A stretch of DNA of 64,000 nucleotides from assembly GCF_007786475.1 (NCBI RefSeq), contig NZ_VNJJ01000008.1, positions 1 through 64,000 on the forward strand. Direction: 5' to 3'. A model generated the notes under the pieces. That model was not told the origin of the DNA and did not search any database. It saw nothing but the letters and a program-made list of their open reading frames with translations. Positions 17,163-25,764 of this stretch are shown here, one piece after another. The position numbers and the translations under genes were made by a program. The first letter of the stretch is position 1; every line of letters begins with the position of its first letter. The stretch is from Cohnella terricola (lineage in GTDB: Bacteria > Bacillota > Bacilli > Paenibacillales > Paenibacillaceae).

Positions 17163-17202
17163 GGTCCCGGGACCGTAGCGACCCTCGACTATAGTCGAGG
17201 GT
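17163..17202. promoter_or_regulatory. Two perfect palindromes between yesN-like and lia-like operons
   Basis: GGTCCCGGGACC (17163-17174) and a 22-bp palindrome with arms ACCCTCGACTA/TAGTCGAGGGT (17181-17202) lie ~45 and ~60 bp after the response regulator. No T-run follows on the + strand, and on the other strand the run is on the wrong side, so neither is a standard terminator. They may be operators or a hairpin in the leader of the envelope-stress operon. Confidence 0.5.
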
Positions 17203-17293
17203 CAAAAACATACGCGAGTCCGTTATGCGCAAGAGCGGAGAGGTTTACAATAAGGTCATAAGGTAAACGAGTTCCTGAAAAGAGGTGAAGCAA

Positions 17294-17593
17294 ATGAAAA
17301 GCGGAAATGGTTTAGCGTTGTTGCTCATCGGCTTCGGAGGATTGATCATTCTCGGCAAATTGGGTTTCGGGCTAGGATGGTTCTTCAGTCTTCTCGTTCC
17401 GATTCTGATAATTCTGCTCGGGGGCGTGGCTTGGAATAATGGCAATCGTCTCCTGGGGGCCGTCATGGCGGTCATCGGTGGAATTATCCTCTTGGGCAAA
17501 CTGAGCTTCCTGTTCGTATGGATCGCGGCAATCGCGCTCATCGTATTCGGAGTCTCGATGCTCGGTCGCAATAATCGCAATATCAGATATTAG
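17294..17593 (+). CDS. LiaI-like small membrane protein
   Basis: A 99-residue, almost wholly hydrophobic protein with 3-4 predicted helices, Gly-rich (LLLIGFGGLIILGKLGFGLGW) and ending in a short basic tail RNNRNIRY. This fits LiaI/LiaF transmembrane-domain proteins, which recruit PspA/LiaH to the membrane. First gene of a seven-gene block with PspA, PspC and LiaFSR homologues. The ATG at 17294 follows AGAGGTG. Confidence 0.75.
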   Translation: MKSGNGLALLLIGFGGLIILGKLGFGLGWFFSLLVPILIILLGGVAWNNGNRLLGAVMAVIGGIILLGKLSFLFVWIAAIALIVFGVSMLGRNNRNIRY

Positions 17594-17637
17594 TTTCATC
17601 ATCAGCCGCAATCGCAGGAACGAGGAGGGAAACGGGA

Positions 17638-18303
17638 ATGACCGTAATGAAAAGGGTACGAGATATGACGGTAGCTACGCTGAACGATCGGCTGGAGAAA
17701 TCGGAAGATCCCGTGCGCGTCATCGATCAGTTCCTCTGGTCGACGCATCAAGAAATTACGCAGAGCGAAGCGTTGCAACGGCAATATGCGACGCATACGG
17801 ACAGCCTGTATCGGCAGTGGAAAGACGCCGAGCAGTGGGCGAACAAGCGCGAACAGCAAGCGTTGACGGCTCTGAAAGCAGGCGAAGAGAACGTCGCCAA
17901 GCTAGCGCTGCAAGACAAAGTGATTCACGAAGAAAGGTCGGGTCGATACCGGGAGCTCTACGAGCAAAGCAAGAACGAGCTGAACGATCTGGAGCAGCTT
18001 CTGCAAGAGCTCCGGAACGAGTACCGGGCGGTGTACGACCGGCGCCAGTTCTACGTCGCGAGAATGGAGTCGCTTCGGCTTCAGCAAAGATTAAACGCCA
18101 GATTCGCGCCCGGCAATGCGGATACGTCCCAGATGTTCCGCAAAATCGACGACCGTCTGACGGATATCGAGCTTGAAACCCGTAGTCTTCGCGATCTTCG
18201 CCGAATGGGACAGGAGAGTCTGCATCATGCCGGAGAAGTCGTGAAAAACACGATCGAAAGAGAACTCGAGGAATTGAAACGCAAACTGCAACAAGGAGGT
18301 TAA
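17638..18303 (+). CDS. PspA/IM30 family protein (copy 1)
   Basis: A 221-residue, predominantly coiled-coil PspA/Vipp1/LiaH-type protein. The N-terminal MTVMKRVRDMTVATLNDRLEKSEDP matches the family start, in which helix 0 contacts lipid and the next helix begins. Family members form ESCRT-III-like oligomers on stressed membranes. Preceded by GAGGAGGGA; 6 bp before the PspC gene. It shares only the family pattern with the second copy at 18812, so the two are not a recent duplication. Confidence 0.9.
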   Translation: MTVMKRVRDMTVATLNDRLEKSEDPVRVIDQFLWSTHQEITQSEALQRQYATHTDSLYRQWKDAEQWANKREQQALTALKAGEENVAKLALQDKVIHEERSGRYRELYEQSKNELNDLEQLLQELRNEYRAVYDRRQFYVARMESLRLQQRLNARFAPGNADTSQMFRKIDDRLTDIELETRSLRDLRRMGQESLHHAGEVVKNTIERELEELKRKLQQGG

Positions 18304-18309
18304 ACGCGA

Positions 18310-18807
18310 ATGCGCAAACTTTATCGTTCAACGCGGGATCGCAAATTATTCGGAGTCTGCGGAGGACTGGCGGAGTACTTGGGCGTCGACGCGACGCTGC
18401 TGCGGATTCTGCTCATCGTCGTAGCCGTATTCTCCGCGGGTTCCGTCGTCCTGGTCTACATTATCGCAGGATTCGTCATCCCAAGAGAGCCCCACTACGG
18501 AGGCTTCGGACCTGGTCCCTTCGATCAAGGGTGGAAAAGTCAGGATCAATCCTTCAGCGGATACGGTCACCAAAACTGGCCGCCGTCGGGACATGGTCCC
18601 GGACCGGCTCCGCACAATTCGGGAGGTTATCATTCGGCAGGCGCACCGCGTCCCGGACCGACTTCGTCGACCCCCCCTTCATCCGGCCGTCCATCGCAAG
18701 GCATCGACGCGATGATGGAAGATATAGAAAAGAAGTCCATGCAAAAAGAGATTGAAGAACTAAAAGCAAGATTATCAAAATTCGAGAAAGAATCGAAAGG
18801 AGAATAA
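18310..18807 (+). CDS. PspC-domain membrane protein
   Basis: A 165-residue protein. The N-terminal PspC domain ([24 protein letters not shown], then one helix [29 protein letters not shown]) is followed by a Gly/Pro/Ser/His-rich linker (~60-130) and a short C-terminal coiled coil ([18 protein letters not shown]). It sits between two PspA genes, which suggests the coil is the docking site for PspA (inference). Confidence 0.9.
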   Translation: MRKLYRSTRDRKLFGVCGGLAEYLGVDATLLRILLIVVAVFSAGSVVLVYIIAGFVIPREPHYGGFGPGPFDQGWKSQDQSFSGYGHQNWPPSGHGPGPAPHNSGGYHSAGAPRPGPTSSTPPSSGRPSQGIDAMMEDIEKKSMQKEIEELKARLSKFEKESKGE

Positions 18808-18811
18808 CACA

Positions 18812-19492
18812 ATGGGTGTATTCCAAAGAATTAAAGATCTGACAAAGGCGTCGGTACATGATCTGCTTGATAAACTTGAGGATCCGATCGTCATGCTTAA
18901 CCAATATTTGCGCGACATGGAAATTGAAATCCACGACGCGGAAGTAACAGTAGCCAAACAAATGGCTTCCGAACGCCGAATGAAGCAACGTCTCGACGAA
19001 TTAGTGAGACTCGGAGTCGACCGCGAAGGGCAAGCGGAACACGCGTTGCGTACCGGTAACGAAGCATTGGCCCGCAAGCTGCTGGAAGAAAAAGTCCAAT
19101 ACGATCAGCAATCGGCCAATCTGGCGGAACTGCACGGCCAAGCAAGCGTGCAAGTGTCCGAATTAACGACTCAGCTTCACGAAATGAAAGAGGAATATTA
19201 CAAGCTTCGCAACAAGCGCAACGAGCTGTCCGCCCGTTCCCAGATGGCCAAAGCGCGCAAACAAATGGCGCAGATCAGCACGCTTCATACGATCGAGAGC
19301 GGCGCGGCTTCCCGCGGGTTCCACCGGATGGAGGAAAAGATTCTGCAAATGGAAGCGGAAGCCGATGTGGCCAGAATGCCTAGCGGATCTTACGGCGGAG
19401 TGACGAGAATCGATCCCGAGAAGGAATTCCGCGTAGAGCAAGAGCTTGATGCGCTCCGGAACCGGATTCAACCGAACTTGAACAAAGAATAA
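18812..19492 (+). CDS. PspA/IM30 family protein (copy 2)
   Basis: A 226-residue PspA/LiaH-type coiled-coil protein. The N-terminus [37 protein letters not shown] is closer to canonical PspA than copy 1, including the conserved DP-x(3)-L-NQYLRDME segment. It starts 4 bp after the PspC stop with AAAGGAG upstream. Two PspA proteins in one operon may form mixed or alternative assemblies. Confidence 0.92.
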   Translation: MGVFQRIKDLTKASVHDLLDKLEDPIVMLNQYLRDMEIEIHDAEVTVAKQMASERRMKQRLDELVRLGVDREGQAEHALRTGNEALARKLLEEKVQYDQQSANLAELHGQASVQVSELTTQLHEMKEEYYKLRNKRNELSARSQMAKARKQMAQISTLHTIESGAASRGFHRMEEKILQMEAEADVARMPSGSYGGVTRIDPEKEFRVEQELDALRNRIQPNLNKE

Positions 19493-19521
19493 AGACTAGC
19501 TTTCTCGCTTGGCGCAAGATG

Positions 19522-19530
19522 TGCTATGAT
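19522..19530 (+). promoter_or_regulatory. Possible extended -10 promoter before liaF-like gene
   Basis: TGCTATGAT fits an extended -10 (TGnTATnAT). No good -35 is visible. It could drive basal liaFSR expression separately from the pspA part. Confidence 0.3.
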
Positions 19531-19560
19531 GTCGGATAGTGAATGTGAATAGAAGTCGAA

Positions 19561-19588
19561 GCCATAACGGTTCCCGTTCCGTTATGGC
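19561..19588 (+). terminator. Hairpin between pspA and liaF-like genes (possible attenuator)
   Basis: GCCATAACGG and CCGTTATGGC form a perfect 10-bp stem with an 8-nt loop, followed only by TTTCG. A weak or partial terminator here would lower liaFSR relative to the pspA genes. Confidence 0.6.
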
Positions 19589-19634
19589 TTTCGATGCGAA
19601 ATAGAGACGCGTTCGGAAGGAGGTGTGACCCGAC

Positions 19635-20273
19635 ATGAGAAGATCCAGTAACGCGATTTTGTTTATTGCAGCAGGCTTATACCTCGCGCTTGGCGCCGTG
19701 GCGGGTTACACGACGGTTAACGCGATCGTCCTGCTGCTTCTCGGCATCGATCGTTACCGAACCGATCGCTCGCGTTTATCGGTCATCGTCATTGCGATCA
19801 GCACGCTGGTGCTCATTATTACCCAAATCGCTTTTTTCGTCGTTATCGTGCTCGTCTCGCTAGGGATCTATTATTTCCGCTCGCGTCCCCCGGCTTTCGG
19901 GACTTATGTCAACAAGCACAAGCTGTTTTTGAATATGCGCCTCGACGAACAGTCCTGGGTGCTTCACTCCATGAGTTACTGGCATGCGATGGGGGAAATC
20001 CGGATGGATATGACGCTCGCGATGCCGGAAGACAAAGAAACGACGATTGTGCTTCAAGGGCTGGTTGGAGACTTGGATCTGATGATACCGGACGATTATG
20101 GCATTCAGGTGGATGCTTCCGTATTGATCGGCCAAATCTCGTTCCGGCAGATCCAGGAAGGCGGGATGTTCCATCGGTTGTCGTGGAAATCCCCTAATTA
20201 TGACCAATGCGAGCAGAAGCTGAAACTTCAGTTATTCTATCTCGTCGGTGATATCAAAATACGTACAGTGTAA
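19635..20273 (+). CDS. liaF: LiaF-like membrane protein
   Basis: A 212-residue protein with N-terminal helices (residues ~7-90) and a C-terminal soluble beta domain (MGEIRMDMTLAMPEDKETTIVLQGLVGDLDLMIP; VGDIKIRTV at the end), as in LiaF, the inhibitor of LiaS. GGAAGGAGGTG lies upstream. The kinase gene follows at 22 bp and the regulator after it, as in the conserved liaFSR order. Confidence 0.87.
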   Translation: MRRSSNAILFIAAGLYLALGAVAGYTTVNAIVLLLLGIDRYRTDRSRLSVIVIAISTLVLIITQIAFFVVIVLVSLGIYYFRSRPPAFGTYVNKHKLFLNMRLDEQSWVLHSMSYWHAMGEIRMDMTLAMPEDKETTIVLQGLVGDLDLMIPDDYGIQVDASVLIGQISFRQIQEGGMFHRLSWKSPNYDQCEQKLKLQLFYLVGDIKIRTV

Positions 20274-20295
20274 ACTAGGAATAAGGGGGAGTCGC

Positions 20296-21339
20296 ATGGA
20301 GTCTCGGAAGGTCACCAATATGGTATGGCGTCACATGGGCGAGGCCGTGTTGTACTCCCTGGGCGTTGGCGCTCTTGTCGTTTATTTGTTCATTCGTTAC
20401 GGTATTGGCGGATCGTTCGATTCATGGGATAAGGCGATTTCCTTTACGCTGACCGCGATCGGCGTCTTGACCGTGACGGGAGTCGTGTACGGCTTCTGGC
20501 GGATTTATCCGATTCGAAGCCGGCTCGAGATGTTAAGGGAATCCATGGTTACGCTTGAAAAAGGAAGCCCGGCACTGCCCTTGCCGGACATGGGCAGAGA
20601 CGAAATCGGACGTCTTGGCGAGCAATTGGCCAAGCTTGGACGCAAGTGGGAGGAGCAAGTCTCGTCGCTGCAGCGCTTATCCACCAACAACGCGGAGCTC
20701 GCCGCGCAAGCCCGGATGAGCGCCGTCGTCGAAGAGCGGCAGCGCTTGGCGCGGGAGCTGCATGATGCGGTCAGCCAACAACTGTTCGCGATATCTATGA
20801 CGGCTACCGCGGTCGGTCGAACGATGGACCACGATTTCGAGAGAGCTCGCAGGCAAGTGGAACTGATCGAGGAGATGGCTTCGGCCGCGCAATCGGAGAT
20901 GAGGGCGCTCCTGCTGCACTTGCGCCCGGTTCATCTGGAAGGCAAGCGCCTGGCGCAAGCGATACCGGAATTGGTCGAAGAAATGAAGGCGAAGGTGCCC
21001 GTCGATATCGGCATCGATATCGATCAGGACTTACCGCTTAACAAAGGCGTAGAGAACCATTTGTTCCGTATCGTTCAGGAAGCCTTGTCCAATACGCTGC
21101 GTCACTCCAAAGCTACAAGAATGGATATCGTGCTTCAACGCCGCGGGGAAACGGTGCGGCTTGGCATTAGAGATAACGGGATCGGTTTCGACACGCAAGT
21201 GAAGAAACAGGCTTCCTACGGCATGACGAACATGGAAGAACGCGTCAATGAACTCGGTGGTTCGCTGAATATCGCGAGCGCTCCGGGCAAAGGGACGAGA
21301 ATCGAAATCAGAGTGCCCTTGATGGCGGAAGGCGGTTGA
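20296..21339 (+). CDS. liaS: LiaS-like sensor histidine kinase
   Basis: A 347-residue NarL-type kinase with two N-terminal helices separated by a very short extracellular loop (intramembrane-sensing type), then a HAMP-like region. The HisKA_3 motif ARELHDAVSQQLFAISM has His at ~156, and the HATPase has IVQEALSNTLRHSKAT and DNGIGFD. It senses cell-envelope damage in the Lia model. The ATG at 20296 has AAGGGGGAG upstream; an earlier in-frame start overlapping liaF is rejected. Confidence 0.93.
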   Translation: MESRKVTNMVWRHMGEAVLYSLGVGALVVYLFIRYGIGGSFDSWDKAISFTLTAIGVLTVTGVVYGFWRIYPIRSRLEMLRESMVTLEKGSPALPLPDMGRDEIGRLGEQLAKLGRKWEEQVSSLQRLSTNNAELAAQARMSAVVEERQRLARELHDAVSQQLFAISMTATAVGRTMDHDFERARRQVELIEEMASAAQSEMRALLLHLRPVHLEGKRLAQAIPELVEEMKAKVPVDIGIDIDQDLPLNKGVENHLFRIVQEALSNTLRHSKATRMDIVLQRRGETVRLGIRDNGIGFDTQVKKQASYGMTNMEERVNELGGSLNIASAPGKGTRIEIRVPLMAEGG

Positions 21340-21343
21340 TCGA

Positions 21344-22000
21344 ATGGCGTCGGAACATAATCCGGTACGGGTATTGCTAGTGGATGATCACGAGATGGTC
21401 AGAATCGGGCTCGCGGCCGTGCTCAGCACGGAGGATGGGATCGAAATCGTCGGAGAAGCGGGCAATGGAATGGACGGGCTTCGCTTGGCTCGCGAATATA
21501 CGCCCGATGTCGTTCTGATGGATCTGGTCATGGAAGGAATGGACGGGATCGAGACGACCCGTCGCATCATGGAAGAGATGCCGAGCTGCCGGGTGATCGT
21601 GCTGACCAGCTTTCTGGACGACGAGAAAATGTATCCCGTCATCGAAGCGGGAGCGTTCAGCTATCTGCTGAAAACCTCGCGCGCCACGGAAATCGCGGAC
21701 GCGATCCGCGCGGCCGCGCGAGGCCAATCCGTCCTGGAGTCCCAGGTCGCATCTAAGATGATGAACCGTTTCCGGCGTCCTCCGCAGGCGGTGGCTCAGC
21801 CGCACGAAGATTTGACGGAGCGAGAGATGGAAGTGCTGAAGCTCATTGCCTTAGGCAAGTCGAATCAAGAAGTCGCGGACGAACTGTTCATCGGAATCAA
21901 AACGGTCAAATACCATCTGACGAATCTGTTCGGCAAGCTTGGCGTCGAGGACCGTACGCAGGCGGCAATCTATGCCCACCGCAACGGGCTAGCGGATTAG
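21344..22000 (+). CDS. liaR: LiaR-like response regulator (NarL/FixJ family)
   Basis: A 218-residue response regulator: receiver with VLLVDDHEMVR, phospho-acceptor Asp ~60 in VVLMDLVM and Lys in SYLLKTS; LuxR-type helix-turn-helix at ~150-215 (LTEREMEVLKLIALGKSNQEVADELFI, then VKYHLTNLFGKL). It starts 4 bp after the kinase. It likely activates the whole 17.2-22.0 kb operon. The 3' end overlaps the convergent gene by 4 bp. Confidence 0.94.
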   Translation: MASEHNPVRVLLVDDHEMVRIGLAAVLSTEDGIEIVGEAGNGMDGLRLAREYTPDVVLMDLVMEGMDGIETTRRIMEEMPSCRVIVLTSFLDDEKMYPVIEAGAFSYLLKTSRATEIADAIRAAARGQSVLESQVASKMMNRFRRPPQAVAQPHEDLTEREMEVLKLIALGKSNQEVADELFIGIKTVKYHLTNLFGKLGVEDRTQAAIYAHRNGLAD

Positions 22001-22332
22001 AGCGGAAACACGGCTTTAATGCGGGAGAGAGAAATGGTCGATTTCGACATGTCTAATAACGTCGGGGGATCAATGCTCAGTTGTCCCCAATACGGTAGTT
22101 CTTCAAATCCGCTTTGCTCGTTAGTTACGGCGCTGACGTCGACTTTCCGTTTCGTTTTGCGCGTTTTCTTCGCCGGACGAGCCGACCTCTCTCCGTTTAA
22201 TACAAGCGACTTGGGACCGCATCCGGTCAGAACTCCCGTATGCCGAATATCGTCGTTCGTAATGACGCAAACCGCTCGGCCGCGGAAGGGCCGAAGGGAT
22301 TGTTCATCAACAAGGAATTTGTCATCCTTCAT
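21997..22332 (-). CDS. Conserved-looking hypothetical protein (111 aa)
   Basis: A 111-residue soluble protein on the minus strand with a strong GAGGAGG 8 bp before its ATG. Residues ~18-48 (GRAVCVITNDDIRHTGVLTGCGPKSLVLNG) resemble a small beta-barrel start with an Sm/SH3-like feel. A basic stretch (RPAKKTRKTKRK) follows, and the C-terminus ends in ISLSRIKAVFPL. I do not recognise the family. Ribosome binding site, length and gene-like position (4-bp tail overlap with liaR) support it as real. Confidence 0.6.
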   Translation of the reverse strand: MKDDKFLVDEQSLRPFRGRAVCVITNDDIRHTGVLTGCGPKSLVLNGERSARPAKKTRKTKRKVDVSAVTNEQSGFEELPYWGQLSIDPPTLLDMSKSTISLSRIKAVFPL

Positions 22333-22441
22333 GGTTCCATCCTCCTCGATATTGAACTATTTTTAAGCAGTGTATTCGGGCCGAGACAAACGCGCACGGG
22401 CGGTTACCCATCCGGGCGAAAAGACGGTTTAAAACGTGGCG

Positions 22442-22470
22442 TTGTCTTCCGAATTATGCTAAACTACAAT
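22442..22470 (+). promoter_or_regulatory. Candidate sigma-A promoter for zwf
   Basis: TTGTCT (22442-22447), 17-bp spacer, TACAAT (22465-22470), about 50 bp before the zwf start. Confidence 0.45.
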
Positions 22471-22518
22471 TCATGAGATTTGACAAAATCGGTGTATCCC
22501 ATTCTGTAAAGAAGAAAG

Positions 22519-24081
22519 ATGAGGATCATGACGGACAATAAAAACGAAACGATTTCCGCTCCTGAAGCGGTCTATTTCATTTTCGGAGCGACCGGGGATT
22601 TGGCGCGTCGCAAACTGTTTCCGGCTTTATACAGCTTATATCGCGAAGGTAAGCTCGGAGAGCGGTTCGCGATCGTCGGTTTAGCCCGCAGACCCCGTAC
22701 GAACGAACAGTTTCGGGACGACGTCCATGAGTCGATTCGCGAGTTTTGCCGTTACAAACCCGGGGAGAAGGATGATTGGAACGGGTTTGTAGATCGTTTT
22801 ACATATATGTCTCTCGATACGGGCAACGTCGAAGCGTTCAAACAGCTCAAGGCGTATACGGAACAGCTTGAAGCGAGCAATGACATTCCGGGCAACCGCT
22901 TGTTCTACTTGGCGCTTGCGCCCGAATTGTTCGGCAGCGTATCCCGCAATCTCCGCGACGGAGGCATGCTGGAGAGCGAGGGCTGGCATCGTCTTGTCAT
23001 CGAGAAGCCGTTCGGATACGACTATCCTTCCGCTGAGAACCTGAACGAAGAAATCCGCCAGGTATTCAAGGAAAACGAAGTGTTCCGGATCGATCATTAC
23101 CTTGGCAAAGAAATGGTGCAGAATATCGAAGTCATTCGTTTCGCGAATGCATTCTTCGAGCCTCTATGGAACAAGAATCACATCGCCAATATTCAAATTA
23201 CGCTTGCCGAGACGGTCGGTGTCGAAGATCGCGGCGCGTACTATAATAAATCCGGCGCGCTGAGAGACATGGTGCAGAATCATATGCTGCAGATGCTGAC
23301 CATGATCGCAATGGAGCCGCCCGCGCGGCTGGATCCCGAAAGCATCCGCGACGAGAAGGTTAAGGTCATTCGCTCGGTCAGAAGGTATATGACCGCCGAA
23401 GACGTGCGTACTCAGATCGTCCGCGGGCAATACGCAAGCGGATCGCTGAAAGGCAAAGAGCTTAAGGGGTATCGCGAGGAGGATCACGTCGATCCGGCAT
23501 CGGTCACCGAAACGTTCTTCGCAGCCCGTCTGTTCGTCGAGAATTTCCGCTGGGCGGGCGTTCCGTTCTACGTACGAACGGGCAAACGACTTCCGGTCAA
23601 ATCGACGGAAATCGTCGTGGAGTTCAAGAACGTGCCGAACCATGTTCTCTTCGCAAGAAAGCAGGAGCTTCAGCCGAATCTGCTCGTCATTCGCGTCAAT
23701 CCGATGGAAGGCATCTACTTCCGGATCAACGCGAAGAAACCCGGCAACGACATGAAGATTCAACCGGTCGCGATGGAATTCTGCCAAAGCTGCCAAGTCG
23801 GTATCAATACGCCGGAAGCCTACGAACGCTTGATTTTCGATGCGGCTCGCGGGGAAGGTACGTACTTCACGCGTTGGGACGAGTTGGCGGCCGCCTGGAA
23901 GATCATCGATCCGATCGCCGCGGCTTGGAAGGAACATGCCATCGAGCCGGCACTTTATCCGGCGGGATCGTGGGGTCCGGAAGAAGCGGATCGGCTGCTC
24001 GAAGAGGACGGCTTCCACTGGTGGCCGGTGAACGGGCAGGACGAGGATAACGTCGTTTGGGTGTCCAATACGAGCAAATAA
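22519..24081 (+). CDS. zwf: Glucose-6-phosphate 1-dehydrogenase
   Basis: A ~520-residue enzyme of the oxidative pentose phosphate pathway that converts glucose 6-phosphate and NADP to 6-phosphogluconolactone. The nucleotide motif GATGDLARRKLFPALY is near the N-terminus, and the substrate-binding IEKPFGYD and catalytic RIDHYLGKE segments lie at ~150-200. C-terminal FVRTGKRL-like and MKIQPVAMEF segments are typical. The length is normal. Two ATGs (22519 and 22528) are possible starts; neither ribosome binding site is decisive. The following gene starts 20 bp after the stop. Confidence 0.96.
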   Translation: MRIMTDNKNETISAPEAVYFIFGATGDLARRKLFPALYSLYREGKLGERFAIVGLARRPRTNEQFRDDVHESIREFCRYKPGEKDDWNGFVDRFTYMSLDTGNVEAFKQLKAYTEQLEASNDIPGNRLFYLALAPELFGSVSRNLRDGGMLESEGWHRLVIEKPFGYDYPSAENLNEEIRQVFKENEVFRIDHYLGKEMVQNIEVIRFANAFFEPLWNKNHIANIQITLAETVGVEDRGAYYNKSGALRDMVQNHMLQMLTMIAMEPPARLDPESIRDEKVKVIRSVRRYMTAEDVRTQIVRGQYASGSLKGKELKGYREEDHVDPASVTETFFAARLFVENFRWAGVPFYVRTGKRLPVKSTEIVVEFKNVPNHVLFARKQELQPNLLVIRVNPMEGIYFRINAKKPGNDMKIQPVAMEFCQSCQVGINTPEAYERLIFDAARGEGTYFTRWDELAAAWKIIDPIAAAWKEHAIEPALYPAGSWGPEEADRLLEEDGFHWWPVNGQDEDNVVWVSNTSK

Positions 24082-24101
24082 GCGTACAGGGGGAAATACC
24101 G

Positions 24102-24725
24102 GTGCCTAAAATTTACGATATCAGCATGACGATCGAAGAAAGCATGCAAGTATGGAAAAGCTACGAGCATAAGAAGCCGAGCATAACGAACGTGCAAAAT
24201 CATGACGAAGGCAAGCCTCACGAAAGCTTGCTAACGCTGAACACGCATACGGGAACGCATGTCGACGCTCCGCTGCACATGCTTGCAGGCGGGGAGACGA
24301 TCGAGACTATCCCGCTCGAGCGTCTGGTCGGGCCGGCTCGCGTGCTTGATCTGACGCATGCGAAGGATTTCATTACGAAGGATGATCTCGTTCCTTTCGC
24401 CATCCAGAAAGGCGAGCGGGTCATTCTGAAAACTTCGAGCTCATTCAGCGAAGATTTTCTGTTGGACTTCGTTTTCTTGCGCGAAGATGGCGCGAAGTAT
24501 TTGGCCGACATCGGCGTCGGCTTGGTCGCGACGGACGCACTCGGCATCGAACGCGCCCAAGCGGAATATCCGACCCATCGCACGCTGATGCGCAATGACG
24601 TCATCATCGTCGAAGGCCTGCGCCTGAAGGACGTTCCGGCAGGCAACTACACGCTGGTCATCGCACCGCTGAAGCTTACGGGAATCGACGGGGCTCCCGC
24701 GCGTGCGTTCCTTCTTGGCGACTAA
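24102..24725 (+). CDS. Cyclase-family metal hydrolase (kynurenine formamidase-like)
   Basis: A 207-residue member of the cyclase/KynB family with the metal-binding motif HTGTHVDAPLH at residues ~49-59. The C-terminus (GNYTLVIAPLKLTGIDGAPARAFL) is typical of the family. No other tryptophan-degradation gene is nearby, so the substrate is open. The GTG at 24102 is chosen because CAGGGGGAA precedes it; the longer ORF starts inside zwf. It is probably co-transcribed with zwf and ends at a strong terminator. Confidence 0.85.
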   Translation: MPKIYDISMTIEESMQVWKSYEHKKPSITNVQNHDEGKPHESLLTLNTHTGTHVDAPLHMLAGGETIETIPLERLVGPARVLDLTHAKDFITKDDLVPFAIQKGERVILKTSSSFSEDFLLDFVFLREDGAKYLADIGVGLVATDALGIERAQAEYPTHRTLMRNDVIIVEGLRLKDVPAGNYTLVIAPLKLTGIDGAPARAFLLGD

Positions 24726-24743
24726 AGCATAATCGCAAATAAT

Positions 24744-24796
24744 AGGGTTGTTCCTCGGGTTCTTAATCGAACCCGACCGGAACAATCCTTTTTTGT
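24744..24796 (+). terminator. Rho-independent terminator after the cyclase-family gene
   Basis: Long hairpin: GGTTGTTCC and CGGGTTC on one side, GAACCCG and GGAACAATCC on the other, followed by TTTTTTG. Confidence 0.9.
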
Positions 24797-24822
24797 TACC
24801 CGTGCAAAAAACGTCATACGTG

Positions 24823-25053
24823 CTCAATGTCGCTAAATGCGACAATGGGGAGACCCAAGCCGGAACTCAGCCGCTCAATGTCGCTAAATGCGACAATGGG
24901 GAGTCCCGAGCCGGAACTCAGCCGCTCAATGTCGCTAAATGCGACAATGGTTTGCCACGAGCCGGACTTCAGCCACTCAATGTCGCTAAATGCGACAATG
25001 GGGAGTCCCGGACCGGGTTTCAACCGCTCAATGTCGCAAACAGCAGCAATGAC
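24823..25053. repeat. 51-bp tandem repeat, five units, each with a hairpin
   Basis: Units begin at 24823, 24874, 24925, 24976 and 25027, an exact 51-bp period. Each starts CTCAATGTCGCTAAATGCGA and carries the inverted repeat TGTCGC-TAAAT-GCGACA. The fifth unit is partial and degenerate. Because 51 is a multiple of 3, both strands show open frames across it, but no ribosome binding site supports coding. It lies between a terminator and the yhbD-like gene. Confidence 0.93.
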
Positions 25054-25128
25054 ATTTTCCAAATTGACTAAATTCCCATTTACAACGTAACAATGTTATG
25101 TTACATTAATCTTGCAGGAGGGATGATT

Positions 25129-25752
25129 ATGGAACGGGAACTGATATCGAAGAAGGAGCTGCTTGACGAGAAAGGCATTTCTTACGGGCAATTGTACCGA
25201 TGGAAACGCAAGCAGCTCATCCCTGAAGAATGGTTTATACGAAAGTCTACTTTTACGGGACAGGAAACGTTTTTTCCGAAGGATCTCATTTTGGCGCGAA
25301 TCGATAAAATTATGAACATGAAGGACGATCTGTCGCTGGATGAGCTAGCCGACAAGCTTTCGCCGCTGCTGCCGGCCTATGAGATGCGCAAGTCCGATCT
25401 TGAGAAACGGAACATTGTTTCGTCCATTGTGCTGCAGCGTTTCGCGTCGGAAGATGCAAGTGAGATCGTATATACATTCGACATACTGCTGTACTTCTAT
25501 GTCGTCGATAAGCTTCTTCAAGCCGGAGAGATGAGCATGGAAGAAGGGGAACATCTGCTTCAGACGCTGCGGGAACATTTTCCGAAATTCGAAACGAAAC
25601 CTTGCGATCTGGTGTTTATCCGCAAGATGGGCGTATCGTCGTTCGCATTGCTGTCGGTTCCTGTGGAAATGTATTTCGAGAACGGGGTTAAAGTCGTCGC
25701 GAGGTTGTCCATGACGGAATGCATCGAACAGCTGAAAGGAAAATTGGTCTAG
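25129..25752 (+). CDS. YhbD-like MerR-type DNA-binding protein (DUF4004)
   Basis: A 207-residue protein. The N-terminal MerR-like helix-turn-helix (ISKKELLDEKGISYGQLYRWKRKQLIP) is followed by an acidic helical domain. It matches B. subtilis YhbD, encoded next to the bactofilins YhbE/YhbF just as here, and that synteny supports the call. The start at 25129 is set by GCAGGAGGG 7 bp upstream. The bactofilin gene starts 12 bp downstream. Confidence 0.85.
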   Translation: MERELISKKELLDEKGISYGQLYRWKRKQLIPEEWFIRKSTFTGQETFFPKDLILARIDKIMNMKDDLSLDELADKLSPLLPAYEMRKSDLEKRNIVSSIVLQRFASEDASEIVYTFDILLYFYVVDKLLQAGEMSMEEGEHLLQTLREHFPKFETKPCDLVFIRKMGVSSFALLSVPVEMYFENGVKVVARLSMTECIEQLKGKLV

Positions 25753-25764
25753 GGGGGAAACCAT

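Noticed and set aside
17181..17202. 22-bp palindrome read as a terminator of the yesN-like gene
   Set aside because: The following bases are CAAAAAC, with no T-run in the right orientation.
24823..25053. CRISPR array
   Set aside because: Units are contiguous 51-bp tandem copies with no unique spacers and no cas genes nearby.
24748..25071. Open frames on both strands through the 51-bp repeat
   Set aside because: The 51-bp period keeps all frames that are open once open throughout; no ribosome binding site, and the + frame begins within a terminator.
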